Translations under genes and position numbers: made by a program | Part shown: piece after piece, positions 27,901 through 35,603 of the stretch | How positions within the stretch are numbered: position 1 is the first letter of the stretch | Layout: the number at the start of each line of letters is the position of its first letter | Notes under the pieces: generated by a model | What the model saw: the letters and a program-made list of their open reading frames with translations, nothing else | What the model was told of the DNA's origin: nothing | Databases searched by the model: none | DNA from: Burkholderiales bacterium | GTDB lineage: Bacteria > Pseudomonadota > Gammaproteobacteria > Burkholderiales > JAEUOS01 | NCBI GenBank assembly: GCA_947473125.1 | Contig: CANJDH010000017.1 | Span: forward strand, 1 to 62,796 | DNA length: 62,796 nucleotides | Direction: 5' to 3'

Positions 27901-28100
27901 CGTATGTCGACAAGCTGTTTCAGGCGTTCGGACGCCTGCATACCGACGCGGAGTTTCAAGGTACAGGCATCGGACTTGTGCTCACCAAGCTGATTGTGGA
28001 ACGGCATGGCGGGCGCATCTGGGCCGAAAGCCAGCCCGGCGCAGGCGCGCAGTTTAATTTCACGCTCGGCCCCCAGTCTGCAGCGCCAGCGGGCGCGTGA
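24948..28100 (+). CDS. Six-PAS soluble sensor histidine kinase
   Basis: 1050 residues from a GTG; an ATG at 24975 is an alternative. Six PAS modules occupy about 45-800 and fall into three types by mutual similarity: modules 1 and 3 (GREDDWLRERM / GREQAWLAERI), 2 and 6 (LSSDWFWEQD / LSSDIFWETD), 4 and 5 (both ending NIDITERK). HisKA follows with the phospho-acceptor in SYSVSHDLRAPLRS, then HATPase motifs NLIGNALKYS, DNGVGFD and GTGIGL. No membrane helix or signal peptide is seen, so it is cytoplasmic and probably senses several small ligands or redox state. No response regulator gene is adjacent. Confidence 0.93.
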   Translation: MLERASTTTMRESKRHKPLEPDVAATRARGALRRTDDQALETLRVAFDTAREGILVCDAADRVVFSNQAYLKFARIPIEPGMAFEAVLRQRLAAGDFPHALGREDDWLRERMAERRSPANGIEMQAGTGWLHVSDQRTADGGTLTFVVDISERKAAEMALTRSEARFRVLAELSSDWFWEQDTEFRFTSISTRGARHRSLEAASLGKARWDLPGLSPLAGDWRAHRAALEAHQTFDDFVVRRVAPHGEVTYLQSSGTPVFGEHGRFAGYHGLTRDVTEKVRAEQDALAASARLRDGLEYLGEMIVLTDADDRIVLANQRFLEFNAPVAEFAKPGCFYADHLRAGIRLGLFPDAVGREQAWLAERIALRHQPSGPVERRRQDGRWLLVDDQRLPDGGIVSYGVEITDRKRAEESAQAARRQLGLALEFARATVWDFDLVDDVLTIAEGWKELSTGPSGERSVTRAAMINLIHPDERAKTLTTFVDALKGRTSIYAAEYRVKTLGGKWLWILSRGQVSQRDASGRALRMVGINIDITERKLAEEEVQAIRTKLRLALDFSKVALWDYDVEHDRVSFTEGHRDLIVGRHDKEMINRRELAMSIHPDDLADAIPRYTAALKGDVQQYVAEYRHRSSGGTWTWVHSRGQVSERGTDGRALRMMGVNIDITERKAAEAELRASEQRFKSLVALSSDIFWETDANHRFTSLQSGESSRIKFQATSELGTARWDIPYTSPDEAAWLRHRAQMDAHEVFLGFELGRPIEDGKQRFTSVSGEPVFDENGAFVGYRGVSRDITARKSAELALRSTNADLEQRIAERTSALKTAYRELESFSYSVSHDLRAPLRSISGYAGLLREDDGERLSEEGRGHLAIIDESARHMGRLIDALLSLAQTSRQALQRESVDLGGIARLVAKELAGQFPHATLTIATLPPIEGDATLLRQVFTNLIGNALKYSAKANPQTVEVGTWSNGDERVFFVRDNGVGFDMAYVDKLFQAFGRLHTDAEFQGTGIGLVLTKLIVERHGGRIWAESQPGAGAQFNFTLGPQSAAPAGA

Positions 28101-28157
28101 TGGGTGATCAGGTTGGCGCGGCGCTCGCGCTTGCCATGGCGCTGTCACCCACGGCCC

Positions 28158-28192
28158 TGAAAGCCTTGTCTGCCAACGGTTTTGGGTGATTC
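28158..28192 (+). repeat. Copy C of the dispersed element
   Basis: GAAAGCCTTGTCTGCCAACGG followed by TTTTGGG shares the conserved core with copies near 2401, 8351 and 58742. It lies in the 131-bp gap between the convergent PAS kinase and SDR genes. A short outer inverted repeat (CACCC at 28146-28150, GGGTG at 28184-28188) could give a weak hairpin. Confidence 0.5.
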
Positions 28193-28231
28193 CTTGGGGC
28201 CGGCGCTGGCCGCATTACGGAGGCAACGACC

Positions 28232-28996
28232 TTACATCGTCGAAGAAAAACCACCATCGACCGTCAGGATATGGCCATTGACAAATGCTGCTGCTGCAGA
28301 CGCGAGGAACACCGCGCTGTAGCCAATGTCTTCGGGCGCGCCCCAGCGCCCGAGCGGGGTACCGGCCTTGATTCGGGCGTCGAATTCGGGGTCGTTGGCC
28401 AGTGCGGTGTTCATTTCGGTAAGGATGTATCCCGGGGCAATGCTGTTGACGGTGATTCCATGAGGCCCCAAATCTGCTGCCAGGCTGCGCGTAAGCGCGT
28501 GCAGCGCACCCTTGCTCGCGGTATAGGCCGAGATTGGCGCGCGGCCCAGGATCGCCGAGACCGAGCCGGTAAAAATGATGCGGCCGCTTTTGCGCGGCAC
28601 CATGGCGCGCGCTGCTTCACGAGCCAGCAGCCAGGGGCCGGTCTGGTTGATCGCCACTACGCGCAGGTAGTCTTTGGTAGCGAAGTCGGTGATCGTGGCG
28701 CGATGTTGAATGCCGGCATTGGCCACCACGACGTCGAGTTTTCCGTGGCGCGCCAGGATGGTTTGCACCAAGGAGATGATTTCGGCTTCGTCGCCTGCGT
28801 CGGCGGCCATCGCTTCCACCGACAGCCCTGCAGTCTGGAGGGGCGCGGCTTTGGCATCCAGCGCTGCCTGGTCGCGGCTGTTGAGGACCACATGGGCGCC
28901 GGCCTCAGCCATCGCCTTTGCCATGGCAAAGCCCAGGCCACGAGAGGCGCCGGTGACCAGGGCAATTTTTCCGGTGAGTGAAAAGGGTGTGGTCAT
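28232..28996 (-). CDS. SDR oxidoreductase, gluconate 5-dehydrogenase (IdnO)-like
   Basis: 254 residues. The cofactor loop is TGASRGLG at about 15-22, followed by NSRD (NADP-type, Arg after strand 2). The catalytic Tyr is in YTASKGA, with an upstream Ser in FTGSVSA. The tail IAPGYILTEMNTAL, then DPEF and GTPLGRWGAPED, resembles gluconate 5-dehydrogenase/2-keto-gluconate reductases. The start ATG at 28994-28996 has GGAG upstream and overlaps the dioxygenase stop by 4 bp. It is the last gene of the TRAP operon, so a sugar-acid substrate is plausible. Confidence 0.88.
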   Translation of the reverse strand: MTTPFSLTGKIALVTGASRGLGFAMAKAMAEAGAHVVLNSRDQAALDAKAAPLQTAGLSVEAMAADAGDEAEIISLVQTILARHGKLDVVVANAGIQHRATITDFATKDYLRVVAINQTGPWLLAREAARAMVPRKSGRIIFTGSVSAILGRAPISAYTASKGALHALTRSLAADLGPHGITVNSIAPGYILTEMNTALANDPEFDARIKAGTPLGRWGAPEDIGYSAVFLASAAAAFVNGHILTVDGGFSSTM

Positions 28997-29847
28997 AGGG
29001 GCTCCAGGTTCGACGGATTTTCCTTGACGGTGATGCGCCACAGCGTGCGGGGATGCTGCGGGTTGATCAGCGTCGCCGCGTGCAGCAGGGCGGCGTTGTC
29101 CCACACCACCACATCACCGACGTTGTATTTGAGCGCATAGCGATAACGCGGATGCGTCGAATGGTGTTTGAGCTCATCGAGCAGCTCGATGGCTTGCTTG
29201 TCGGGCATGCCCTCAATGCCGAAGGAACTACCGGATACCGAATACAGGGACTTCCTGCCGGTGAGCGGATGCGGGCGAGCGATGCGATGCCGCACCCAGT
29301 GCATTTTCCTGTCCTGCTCCTCGTTGAGCACTGATGCGACGGTGCGCGAGTTGGTATCCAGATCATCGCGGTTGCCATAGTGGTGCCGCCCGATCAGCGG
29401 GTCGACGCGTTCCTTCATGTCCGGCGACAAATCGTCGTAGGCGGCCGTCTGGTTGGCGAAGACAGTTTCGCCGCCTGCCGCCGGTACGCTGATCGAGTAG
29501 AGGGTGGTGCAGCGCGCCGGTATCGCCAGGTACGAGTAGTCGGTATGAAAGTAGGTGCCGGCGTCCTGCAAGCCGATTGGTTGGCCCGCGCGTCTGACAT
29601 TCGACAAAATCAGGATGTCGGCGATCGCCGGATGGTGAAACTGGTCAATCACGTGCGGCTCGGCCACGCCAAACCGGCTCGCGAAGGCGTGAAACTGGCC
29701 CGGCGTCAGGGTTTGGCCGCGCACCACCAGAACATGATTGGCCAGCCACGCGTCCCAAAGCGGTTTGAATGTCGCAGCATCGAGACGGGTGAGGTCGACG
29801 TCGCGCGTCTCGACGCCAAAGCCGTCGCAGAGTTTGGCAAACTGCAT
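28993..29847 (-). CDS. TauD/TfdA-family 2-oxoglutarate-dependent dioxygenase
   Basis: 284 residues. The Fe(II) facial triad is intact: His101 and Asp103 in YFHTDYSY and the distal His256 in LLHAATL, with the 2-oxoglutarate-binding Arg in TLWRIT. The family hydroxylates sulfonates, phenoxyacetates, carnitine precursors and similar acids. The ATG at 29845-29847 has AGGG upstream; the open frame runs further back. It follows dctM by 10 bp and overlaps the SDR, so it belongs to the TRAP operon and presumably acts on the imported compound. Confidence 0.92.
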   Translation of the reverse strand: MQFAKLCDGFGVETRDVDLTRLDAATFKPLWDAWLANHVLVVRGQTLTPGQFHAFASRFGVAEPHVIDQFHHPAIADILILSNVRRAGQPIGLQDAGTYFHTDYSYLAIPARCTTLYSISVPAAGGETVFANQTAAYDDLSPDMKERVDPLIGRHHYGNRDDLDTNSRTVASVLNEEQDRKMHWVRHRIARPHPLTGRKSLYSVSGSSFGIEGMPDKQAIELLDELKHHSTHPRYRYALKYNVGDVVVWDNAALLHAATLINPQHPRTLWRITVKENPSNLEPL

Positions 29848-29857
29848 GGTGAGAACC

Positions 29858-31177
29858 CTACTTGAGCAATTCCGGCGAGATCCAGCGTGGCAGGAGCAGC
29901 GGAATTTCCGGGAAGATGATGATCGCACACAGCACCGCCAGCATCGGGATCAGCATGATCATGGTGTCCTTGAGGGCGTAGCGCATCGGCACCTTGGCCA
30001 CTGCGCACGAAATCATCAGGCACAAGCCGTAGGGCGGCGTCACCAGTCCGAATGCCAGCGAGACGATGCCGATGATTGCGAACGACACCGGGTGCATGCC
30101 AACTGCCTGGGCCAGCGGTTGCATGACGGTGCCGACGATGATGATCGCCGGTATCGCATCGAGAAAGCAGCCGACTACCAGAAATGCGCCAGCGATCAGA
30201 AAGCCGGTGCCGGTGATGCCCAGGCCAAGACCCTGCAAGTTGGACAGTAGTGCCTTGGGAATTTGGTAGTAGGCCATCAACCAGCCAAACACTGATGCCG
30301 TACCGACGCAGAACAGCGCCACCGATGACAGCTTGCCGGTCTCGACGATGCAGTCGTAAAGCTTCTTCATCGTCATTTCGCGGTAGTAGAAAATCGACAG
30401 GCAGGCCGCATACAGCACGGCGATGGCCGCCGATTCGGTGGCGGTGAACCAGCCGAGCAGGATGCCGCCGACGATGATGAAGGGCGTGGTCAACGCTGGA
30501 ATCGACACCAGCGCCGCCTTGAGAAACTCGACAAAGGTCGAGCGCGGATAAACCGGATAGTTGCGCTTGACCGCATAGGCATGCACGGTCGCCATTTGCG
30601 CGAGACCAATCAGCAGGCCCGGCACCACACCGGCCAGATACATCGCGCCGATCGAGGTGGAGATCACACCGCCCCAGACGATCATCAAAATCGACGGCGG
30701 GATGATCACGGCCAGTACCGCCGAGACCGCGGTGATGGCGATCGAGAACGACAGGTCGTAGCCTTCCTTCACCTGCGCTTCGATGAACAACTTGCCCTGG
30801 CTGGCGGCATCCGCGGTTGACGAGCCCGAAATGCCTGCAAAAAATACCGACAAAAGAATGTTGATCTGGGCCAGGCCACCGGGAAAGTGCCCGACCATGG
30901 CGCGCGACAATCGCATCAGCCGGTCAGTGATGCCGCCCACGTTCATCAGGTTTGCCGTGAGCAGGAAAAACGGTACCGCGAGCAGGATGAACGAGTTGTA
31001 CGCCTTGAACATTTCGTTGAACATGCCCATCGGCGAGAGCCGGTCTTCGATCAGCAGCAACGGCAGGGACGCGAGGCCAAGTGCAAATGCCACCGGCACG
31101 CGCGCCACCAGCAAAACAAAGAATGCGCCGAACAGGACCAGCGCGGCCATGCCCGGGGTCAACGTGGCCGACATCAT
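29858..31177 (-). CDS. dctM: TRAP transporter large permease (DctM)
   Basis: 439 residues with about twelve helices. SGSSTADAASQGKLFI and the IIPPSILMIVWG region are the typical DctM signatures. With DctQ and the periplasmic DctP it imports a dicarboxylate-like or sugar-acid substrate using the sodium gradient. The start MMSATLTPG has GGAG in the overlapping dctQ end (4-bp overlap). Confidence 0.95.
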   Translation of the reverse strand: MMSATLTPGMAALVLFGAFFVLLVARVPVAFALGLASLPLLLIEDRLSPMGMFNEMFKAYNSFILLAVPFFLLTANLMNVGGITDRLMRLSRAMVGHFPGGLAQINILLSVFFAGISGSSTADAASQGKLFIEAQVKEGYDLSFSIAITAVSAVLAVIIPPSILMIVWGGVISTSIGAMYLAGVVPGLLIGLAQMATVHAYAVKRNYPVYPRSTFVEFLKAALVSIPALTTPFIIVGGILLGWFTATESAAIAVLYAACLSIFYYREMTMKKLYDCIVETGKLSSVALFCVGTASVFGWLMAYYQIPKALLSNLQGLGLGITGTGFLIAGAFLVVGCFLDAIPAIIIVGTVMQPLAQAVGMHPVSFAIIGIVSLAFGLVTPPYGLCLMISCAVAKVPMRYALKDTMIMLIPMLAVLCAIIIFPEIPLLLPRWISPELLK

Positions 31178-31674
31178 GAGAATTCTCCGGCGGCCAGCGC
31201 TTCACCGCGCTTGTAGAGGTCGATGTCGCGGATGAAGGCTTCCACCAGAAACATCAGCCAGCTGATGCCGGTGAGCGGCCAAGCGATGAAAATCAGCCAC
31301 ATAGGCAGATCGGCCAGTTCGGAAGTCTGGTTCCAGCCGAACTTGGTGAACTCGATACCCCACCAGATCATCACGCCGGTATAAGCCAGCACGAACACGT
31401 TGGACACCATGCGCAGCAGGGCGTCGCGGCGCGGCGTCAGCTTGGGCCACACGTCGACGTCGAAATGCAGGCGTTCGCGCACGCCGATCATGGCCCCGAT
31501 CATCACCATCCAGATGAAACAAAAGCGCGACAACTCCTCCGTCCAGATGTAGGCAGGAATGAGCTCGGTGAAGCGCGAAAAAATCTGGATCGAGACCGGG
31601 ATAATCAATATTGCCACTGCGCCCGCCATGACCCAGGTCAGCACTTTTTGCCAGACGCCGAGGAATTTTTTCAT
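31174..31674 (-). CDS. dctQ: TRAP transporter small permease (DctQ)
   Basis: 166 residues with four membrane helices, beginning MKKFLGVWQKVLTWVMAG. WTEELSRFCFIWMVMIGA is the family signature. It pairs with DctM, whose start it overlaps. The gap to dctP upstream is 140 bp and contains a small hairpin. Confidence 0.93.
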   Translation of the reverse strand: MKKFLGVWQKVLTWVMAGAVAILIIPVSIQIFSRFTELIPAYIWTEELSRFCFIWMVMIGAMIGVRERLHFDVDVWPKLTPRRDALLRMVSNVFVLAYTGVMIWWGIEFTKFGWNQTSELADLPMWLIFIAWPLTGISWLMFLVEAFIRDIDLYKRGEALAAGEFS

Positions 31675-31772
31675 AAAATCAGATTAACGCACGGCCCGGA
31701 GAGCCGCGCGGGTTGGACTTCTTGAGGAGAGGCCCGCCAAGAGCCGCTGCTGGAGAGGTTCCTGGCGGGGGT

Positions 31773-31788
31773 GGCAATTGAAATTGCC
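31773..31788 (-). other. Intercistronic inverted repeat between dctP and dctQ
   Basis: GGCAATT and AATTGCC face each other across two bases, giving a hairpin with a stem of about six pairs. It lies between the binding-protein gene and the permease genes of the TRAP operon. A partial terminator or processing site here would make more DctP than DctQM; this is inference. Confidence 0.4.
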
Positions 31789-31814
31789 GCTTCGGGGCTT
31801 GGGTGTGGCCCGGC

Positions 31815-32837
31815 CTATTTGATCGCGTTGATCTTGGCGTAGATGCCGTCGGCGCCAATTTCTTTCGCATACGCCAGCATTACCGGGTCCACCAGCTTTT
31901 GCATGGCAGCGCGGTCGGCAAACGGGATCTGCTTGAGTTTGCCAGCCTTCTCCATCGTGTCGAGCTTTTTCTGGTCTTCCGACGACTCGATCTGGCGGCC
32001 ATAGGCACCGGCTTCCTTGCCGGCCTTGACAATCGCAGCCTGCAAGTCTTTTGGCAGTTTGGCAAACGTCTTGCTCGAAAAGCAGATCGGCCGGATTGTG
32101 ATGGCGTGTTGCGTCAGGTTGATGTTGGGCGCAACTTCCGCAAATTTCATCGCCTCGACGCCGGCCGCCTCGTTCTCGCCCGCTTCGAGCACCTTGTTCT
32201 GGATCGCGTTGTAGATCTCGTTGTAGGCGATCACGGTGGGCGCCATGCCGACAGCACCGAAGGTGCGGCTCCAGATCGGCGCGCCTTGCACCCGCACTTT
32301 GAGACCCTTGAGCTCGGCCAGGTTTTTCACCGGCTTGTTGGCGAAAATGTTGCGCACCCCACCGCCGGCATAGCCGATCAGCATGACTTCGCCTTTTTGC
32401 GCCACTTCTTCGGCGATCGGCTTGAGCAGATCCTGGTCCAGCACCGCATTCCAGTGCTTCAGGTCGCGGAACAGGAACGGCGCGTCAATAAAGGGCGCAG
32501 CCTTGGAAAAGGTCGACATGTGGGCCGGCGACACGATTGCATAGTCAACCGCCTTGCCCTGGTTCATGTAGGCGAAGTAATCCTTCTCCAGTCCCAGTTC
32601 GCTGTTCTTGTGCAACACGAAATTGATCGGCTTGCCGTAGTACTTCTTGACCAGCTCCTCGAACCGCACCAGCGCGCGGTTGAAGGCGTGGTCGTCGGCG
32701 AACTGGACGGCGCCGTGCAGGGTTATCGCGGTCTGGGCTTGTGCGCCCGTGGTCAAGCTGCCGGTGAGGCCGCCCGCCATCAAAGCGCCCGCTGCTTTTG
32801 CCATCCGGGCGAGAGTCTGTCTCCTGAGTTTGTTCAT
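31815..32837 (-). CDS. dctP: TRAP transporter substrate-binding protein (DctP)
   Basis: 340 residues with a signal peptide that carries an RRQTLARM start (possible Tat-like) and ends near AQAQ. The mature part has LGLEKDYFAYMNQGKAVDYA and the KGLKVRVQG region with the conserved carboxylate-binding Arg. The ATG at 32835-32837 has AGGAG 6 nt upstream. It is the first gene of the operon dctP-dctQ-dctM-dioxygenase-SDR and lies just below a perfect 16-bp palindrome. Confidence 0.94.
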   Translation of the reverse strand: MNKLRRQTLARMAKAAGALMAGGLTGSLTTGAQAQTAITLHGAVQFADDHAFNRALVRFEELVKKYYGKPINFVLHKNSELGLEKDYFAYMNQGKAVDYAIVSPAHMSTFSKAAPFIDAPFLFRDLKHWNAVLDQDLLKPIAEEVAQKGEVMLIGYAGGGVRNIFANKPVKNLAELKGLKVRVQGAPIWSRTFGAVGMAPTVIAYNEIYNAIQNKVLEAGENEAAGVEAMKFAEVAPNINLTQHAITIRPICFSSKTFAKLPKDLQAAIVKAGKEAGAYGRQIESSEDQKKLDTMEKAGKLKQIPFADRAAMQKLVDPVMLAYAKEIGADGIYAKINAIK

Positions 32838-32881
32838 GCTGTCTCCTGGTAAGTGCAATTGTTTGTGAAGCGGATGAAGAA

Positions 32882-32897
32882 ATGTTACCGGTAACAT
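32882..32897. promoter_or_regulatory. Perfect palindrome, LacI-family GntR/IdnR-like operator
   Basis: ATGTTACCGGTAACAT is a perfect 16-bp palindrome 45 bp upstream of the dctP start codon. It fits the ATGTTA-N4-TAACAT form I know for the E. coli gluconate/idonate regulators GntR and IdnR. That agrees with a gluconate-dehydrogenase-like SDR at the end of the operon. No LacI-type regulator gene is in the window. Confidence 0.75.
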
Positions 32898-33014
32898 AAA
32901 ATCTTAGCGGAGCTTGCTGCCGGAAGTCAAGGTGCAATCCCAATTGAGTGGTCCGGCGGGAAGAATCGCGCGGCCCCCGCAGTGGAATGGCATCCGGCGC
33001 GCGAACCGGTCAAG

Positions 33015-33025
33015 TGGTCTGACCA
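33015..33025. promoter_or_regulatory. Possible GntR/FCD-type operator
   Basis: TGGTCTGACCA is an 11-bp palindrome with a central base, of the TGGTNNNACCA form bound by many FadR/FCD-subfamily GntR regulators. It lies between the two promoters of the divergent region. Only the motif supports it. Confidence 0.4.
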
Positions 33026-33206
33026 ATTTTGAGGATTGCACAGGTTGCGCCGGGTGTCAATGTGCGGTGCACTTTTTGGGTGCCATGACCCGTCTGAAAC
33101 GCCCGTTACGCAGCAATTCCGTAATTCGGCACAGGGTTTGCTAGAGTAGCGGCATTGGTGCCCAAAGTTGGGTCGCCGCGGTCGCCTACCTGCCCTCTTC
33201 CCCCCG

Positions 33207-34640
33207 ATGAAAAACATCTTCGATGAAATGCATGCCCAAAAAGGGGGCGCACGCACGCATTACGCGCAATATCAGGAGTGGCTCGGGCAGATGCCGGCTG
33301 CAACGATTGTGCAAAAACGCGCCGAAGCCGACTCGGCCTTTCACCGCTACGGCATCACGTTTGCCGTGTATGGCGAGGGGGAGGGGACGGAGCGGCTGAT
33401 TCCGTTTGACATCATTCCGCGCATCATTCCCGCAGCGGAATGGGACAAGATGGAGCGCGGCCTGCGCCAGCGGGTCAACGCGCTCAACATGTTCCTGCAC
33501 GACGTATACGGCGAGCAGCGCATCATCCAGGCAGGGCTGATTCCTGCCGAGCAGGTGTTTTGCAACGCGCAGTACCGGCCGGAAATGCAGGGCCTTGCGG
33601 TGCGCAACAACATTTACGCCCACATCGCCGGCATCGATATCGTACGTGCGGCCAAGCCGGGGCAGTCGGCTGAGGAAGCCGACTACTACGTACTTGAAGA
33701 CAACCTGCGCGTGCCATCGGGCGTGTCGTATATGCTTGAGAACCGGCGCATGATGATGCGCCTGTTTCCGGAACTGTTCGGCCGCTACAGCGTCGCGCCG
33801 GTCGAGCACTATCCCGATCTGCTGCTCGATACCTTGCGTCAGGTGGCGCCGGCCGGTGTCGACGACCCCACCGTGGTGGTGCTGACCCCCGGTGCCTACA
33901 ACAGCGCGTATTTCGAGCATGCGTTCCTCGCTCAGCAGATGGGCATCGAACTGGTCGAAGGCAAGGACATGTTTGTCCACGACGAGACGCTGTTCATGCG
34001 TACCACGCAGGGGCCGAAGCGCGTCGACGTAATCTACCGCCGCATTGACGACGATTTTCTCGACCCACTCACCTTTCGCGCGGATTCGGCGTTGGGCGTG
34101 CCCGGGTTGCTCTCGGTGTATCGCGAAGGGCGCGTGACGCTTGCCAACGCGGTGGGTACCGGCGTGGCGGACGACAAATCAATCTATCCCTACGTGCCCG
34201 ACATGATCCGTTTTTATCTTTCCGAAGAACCGATCATTGCCAACGTCCCCACTTTCCAGTGCCGCAAACCCGACGAACTGTCGTACACGCTGGCCAACAT
34301 GAAAGACCTGGTCGTCAAGGAAACCCACGGCGCCGGCGGCTACGGCATGCTGGTGGGTCCCGCATCAACCCGGCAGGAGATCGACGATTTCAAACTGCGC
34401 GTCCAGGCACAGCCGGACAAGTACATCGCCCAGCCGACGCTGGCGCTGTCGGCTTGCCCGACCTTTGTCGAGTCGGGCGTTGCGCCGCGTCACATTGATC
34501 TCCGGCCGTTTGTGCTCTCGGGCAAGGAGGTACGCATGGCGCCAGGCGGGTTGACGCGGGTTGCGCTCAAGGCCGGCTCGCTGGTGGTGAATTCGTCACA
34601 GGGTGGCGGCACCAAAGACACCTGGGTGTTGGGAAAGTGA
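33207..34640 (+). CDS. Circularly permuted ATP-grasp protein (set 1)
   Basis: 477 residues. The family motifs appear in order: VLEDNLRVPSGVSYMLENR (acidic/Asn metal and ATP site), VIYRRIDDDFLDP, VVKETHGAGGYGMLVG (Lys plus Gly-rich loop), HIDLRPFVL and GGGTKDTWV. ATP-grasp enzymes form amide or peptide bonds via acyl-phosphates; the permuted group is predicted to ligate peptides. The nucleotide-binding residues look complete, unlike set 2. The ATG at 33207 begins MKNIFDEMHAQ; the open frame extends upstream. The alpha-E gene begins 13 bp after the stop. Confidence 0.93.
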   Translation: MKNIFDEMHAQKGGARTHYAQYQEWLGQMPAATIVQKRAEADSAFHRYGITFAVYGEGEGTERLIPFDIIPRIIPAAEWDKMERGLRQRVNALNMFLHDVYGEQRIIQAGLIPAEQVFCNAQYRPEMQGLAVRNNIYAHIAGIDIVRAAKPGQSAEEADYYVLEDNLRVPSGVSYMLENRRMMMRLFPELFGRYSVAPVEHYPDLLLDTLRQVAPAGVDDPTVVVLTPGAYNSAYFEHAFLAQQMGIELVEGKDMFVHDETLFMRTTQGPKRVDVIYRRIDDDFLDPLTFRADSALGVPGLLSVYREGRVTLANAVGTGVADDKSIYPYVPDMIRFYLSEEPIIANVPTFQCRKPDELSYTLANMKDLVVKETHGAGGYGMLVGPASTRQEIDDFKLRVQAQPDKYIAQPTLALSACPTFVESGVAPRHIDLRPFVLSGKEVRMAPGGLTRVALKAGSLVVNSSQGGGTKDTWVLGK

Positions 34641-34653
34641 CGGGGAATTAGCC

Positions 34654-35592
34654 ATGCTTTCCAGAACCGCAGACTCCCTTTACTGGATGGCGCGCTATAC
34701 CGAGCGTGCCGAGAACATCGCACGCCTGATGGAGGTGTCGTATCGCATGTCGCTGCAAATGCATGGCGGCGGCGGTTATTGGGGTGCGGCACTCGGCATC
34801 ACCGGGCTTGAGGCGGCATACAGCGCCAAGCATGGCGAGATCAGTGCCAACGACGTGCTGCGTTTCATGGGAACCGATTTCGGCAATCCCTCGTCGATCC
34901 TTTCCTGCCTCAAGTCGGCGCGCGAGAATTGCCACGCCGTGCGCGGCACCGTGACTTCCGAGGTTTGGGAGACTATCAACACCACCTGGCTCGAAGCGCG
35001 GGCATCGGCCACGTCGCTGATGCAGGGGGATGTGTCCGGCAGCGAGTTGACCAAATACTTCGAGTGGGTCAAGTTTCGCTCGCACCTGTCGCGCGGTGTG
35101 ACAGTCGGCACCATGCTGCAGGACGAGGCGTTCCATTTCATCCGGCTCGGCACGTTTCTCGAGCGCGCCGACAACACCGCACGCCTGCTAGACGTCAAGT
35201 ATGACGACCTCGCTCCCGCGGAAGATGCGCGCAACGAGTATTACGAATGGGGAGCGCTGCTGCGTTCGTTGTCGAGTTTCGAGATTTATCGCAAGGTTTA
35301 TCGCGACGTGATTACGCCCAATCGGGTGGCCGAGCTGCTGATCCTGCGCGACGACATGCCCAGATCGCTGCATGCATGCATGAAGGAAGTGGACCAGATT
35401 CTCGGTCAGGTGGCAAATGCACGTTCAGCCGAAACCCGGCGCATGGCAGGGCGGGTCTATTCGAGTCTGCGTTATGGCCGCATTGACGACATCCTTTCCG
35501 TGGGCCTGCACGACTACCTGACCGATTTCCTCACCAACACCGCCAACCTGGGCAACCGCATCGCCCAGGATTTTCTGGTGCCGATGGCTTAA
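34654..35592 (+). CDS. Alpha-E domain protein (set 1)
   Basis: 312 residues, all predicted helix. The start MLSRTADSLYWMARYTERAE is the alpha-E signature. A second Arg/Glu motif, HFIRLGTFLERADNTARLLD, lies mid-protein. Its function is unknown; it nearly always sits beside a permuted ATP-grasp gene and may be a partner of the ligase. GGGGA precedes the ATG. It lies between the ATP-grasp and transglutaminase genes with gaps of 13 and 11 bp, so all three are one operon. Confidence 0.93.
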   Translation: MLSRTADSLYWMARYTERAENIARLMEVSYRMSLQMHGGGGYWGAALGITGLEAAYSAKHGEISANDVLRFMGTDFGNPSSILSCLKSARENCHAVRGTVTSEVWETINTTWLEARASATSLMQGDVSGSELTKYFEWVKFRSHLSRGVTVGTMLQDEAFHFIRLGTFLERADNTARLLDVKYDDLAPAEDARNEYYEWGALLRSLSSFEIYRKVYRDVITPNRVAELLILRDDMPRSLHACMKEVDQILGQVANARSAETRRMAGRVYSSLRYGRIDDILSVGLHDYLTDFLTNTANLGNRIAQDFLVPMA

Positions 35593-35603
35593 GGCTCGCA
35601 ACC

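Larger units (their letters stand above)
32838..33206. other. 369-bp divergent intergenic region
   Basis: It separates the TRAP operon (minus) from the first ATP-grasp gene (plus). It contains the ATGTTACC-GGTAACAT palindrome and a TGGTCTGACCA site, annotated separately. No open frame, tRNA or clear terminator is visible. A possible -10 for the ATP-grasp gene is TAGAGT near 33145, without a convincing -35. Confidence 0.7.

Noticed and set aside
34643-34653. Start of the alpha-E protein at 34603, giving 329 residues
   Set aside because: The extra residues overlap the ATP-grasp end in another frame; the family motif starts exactly at the ATG 34654.
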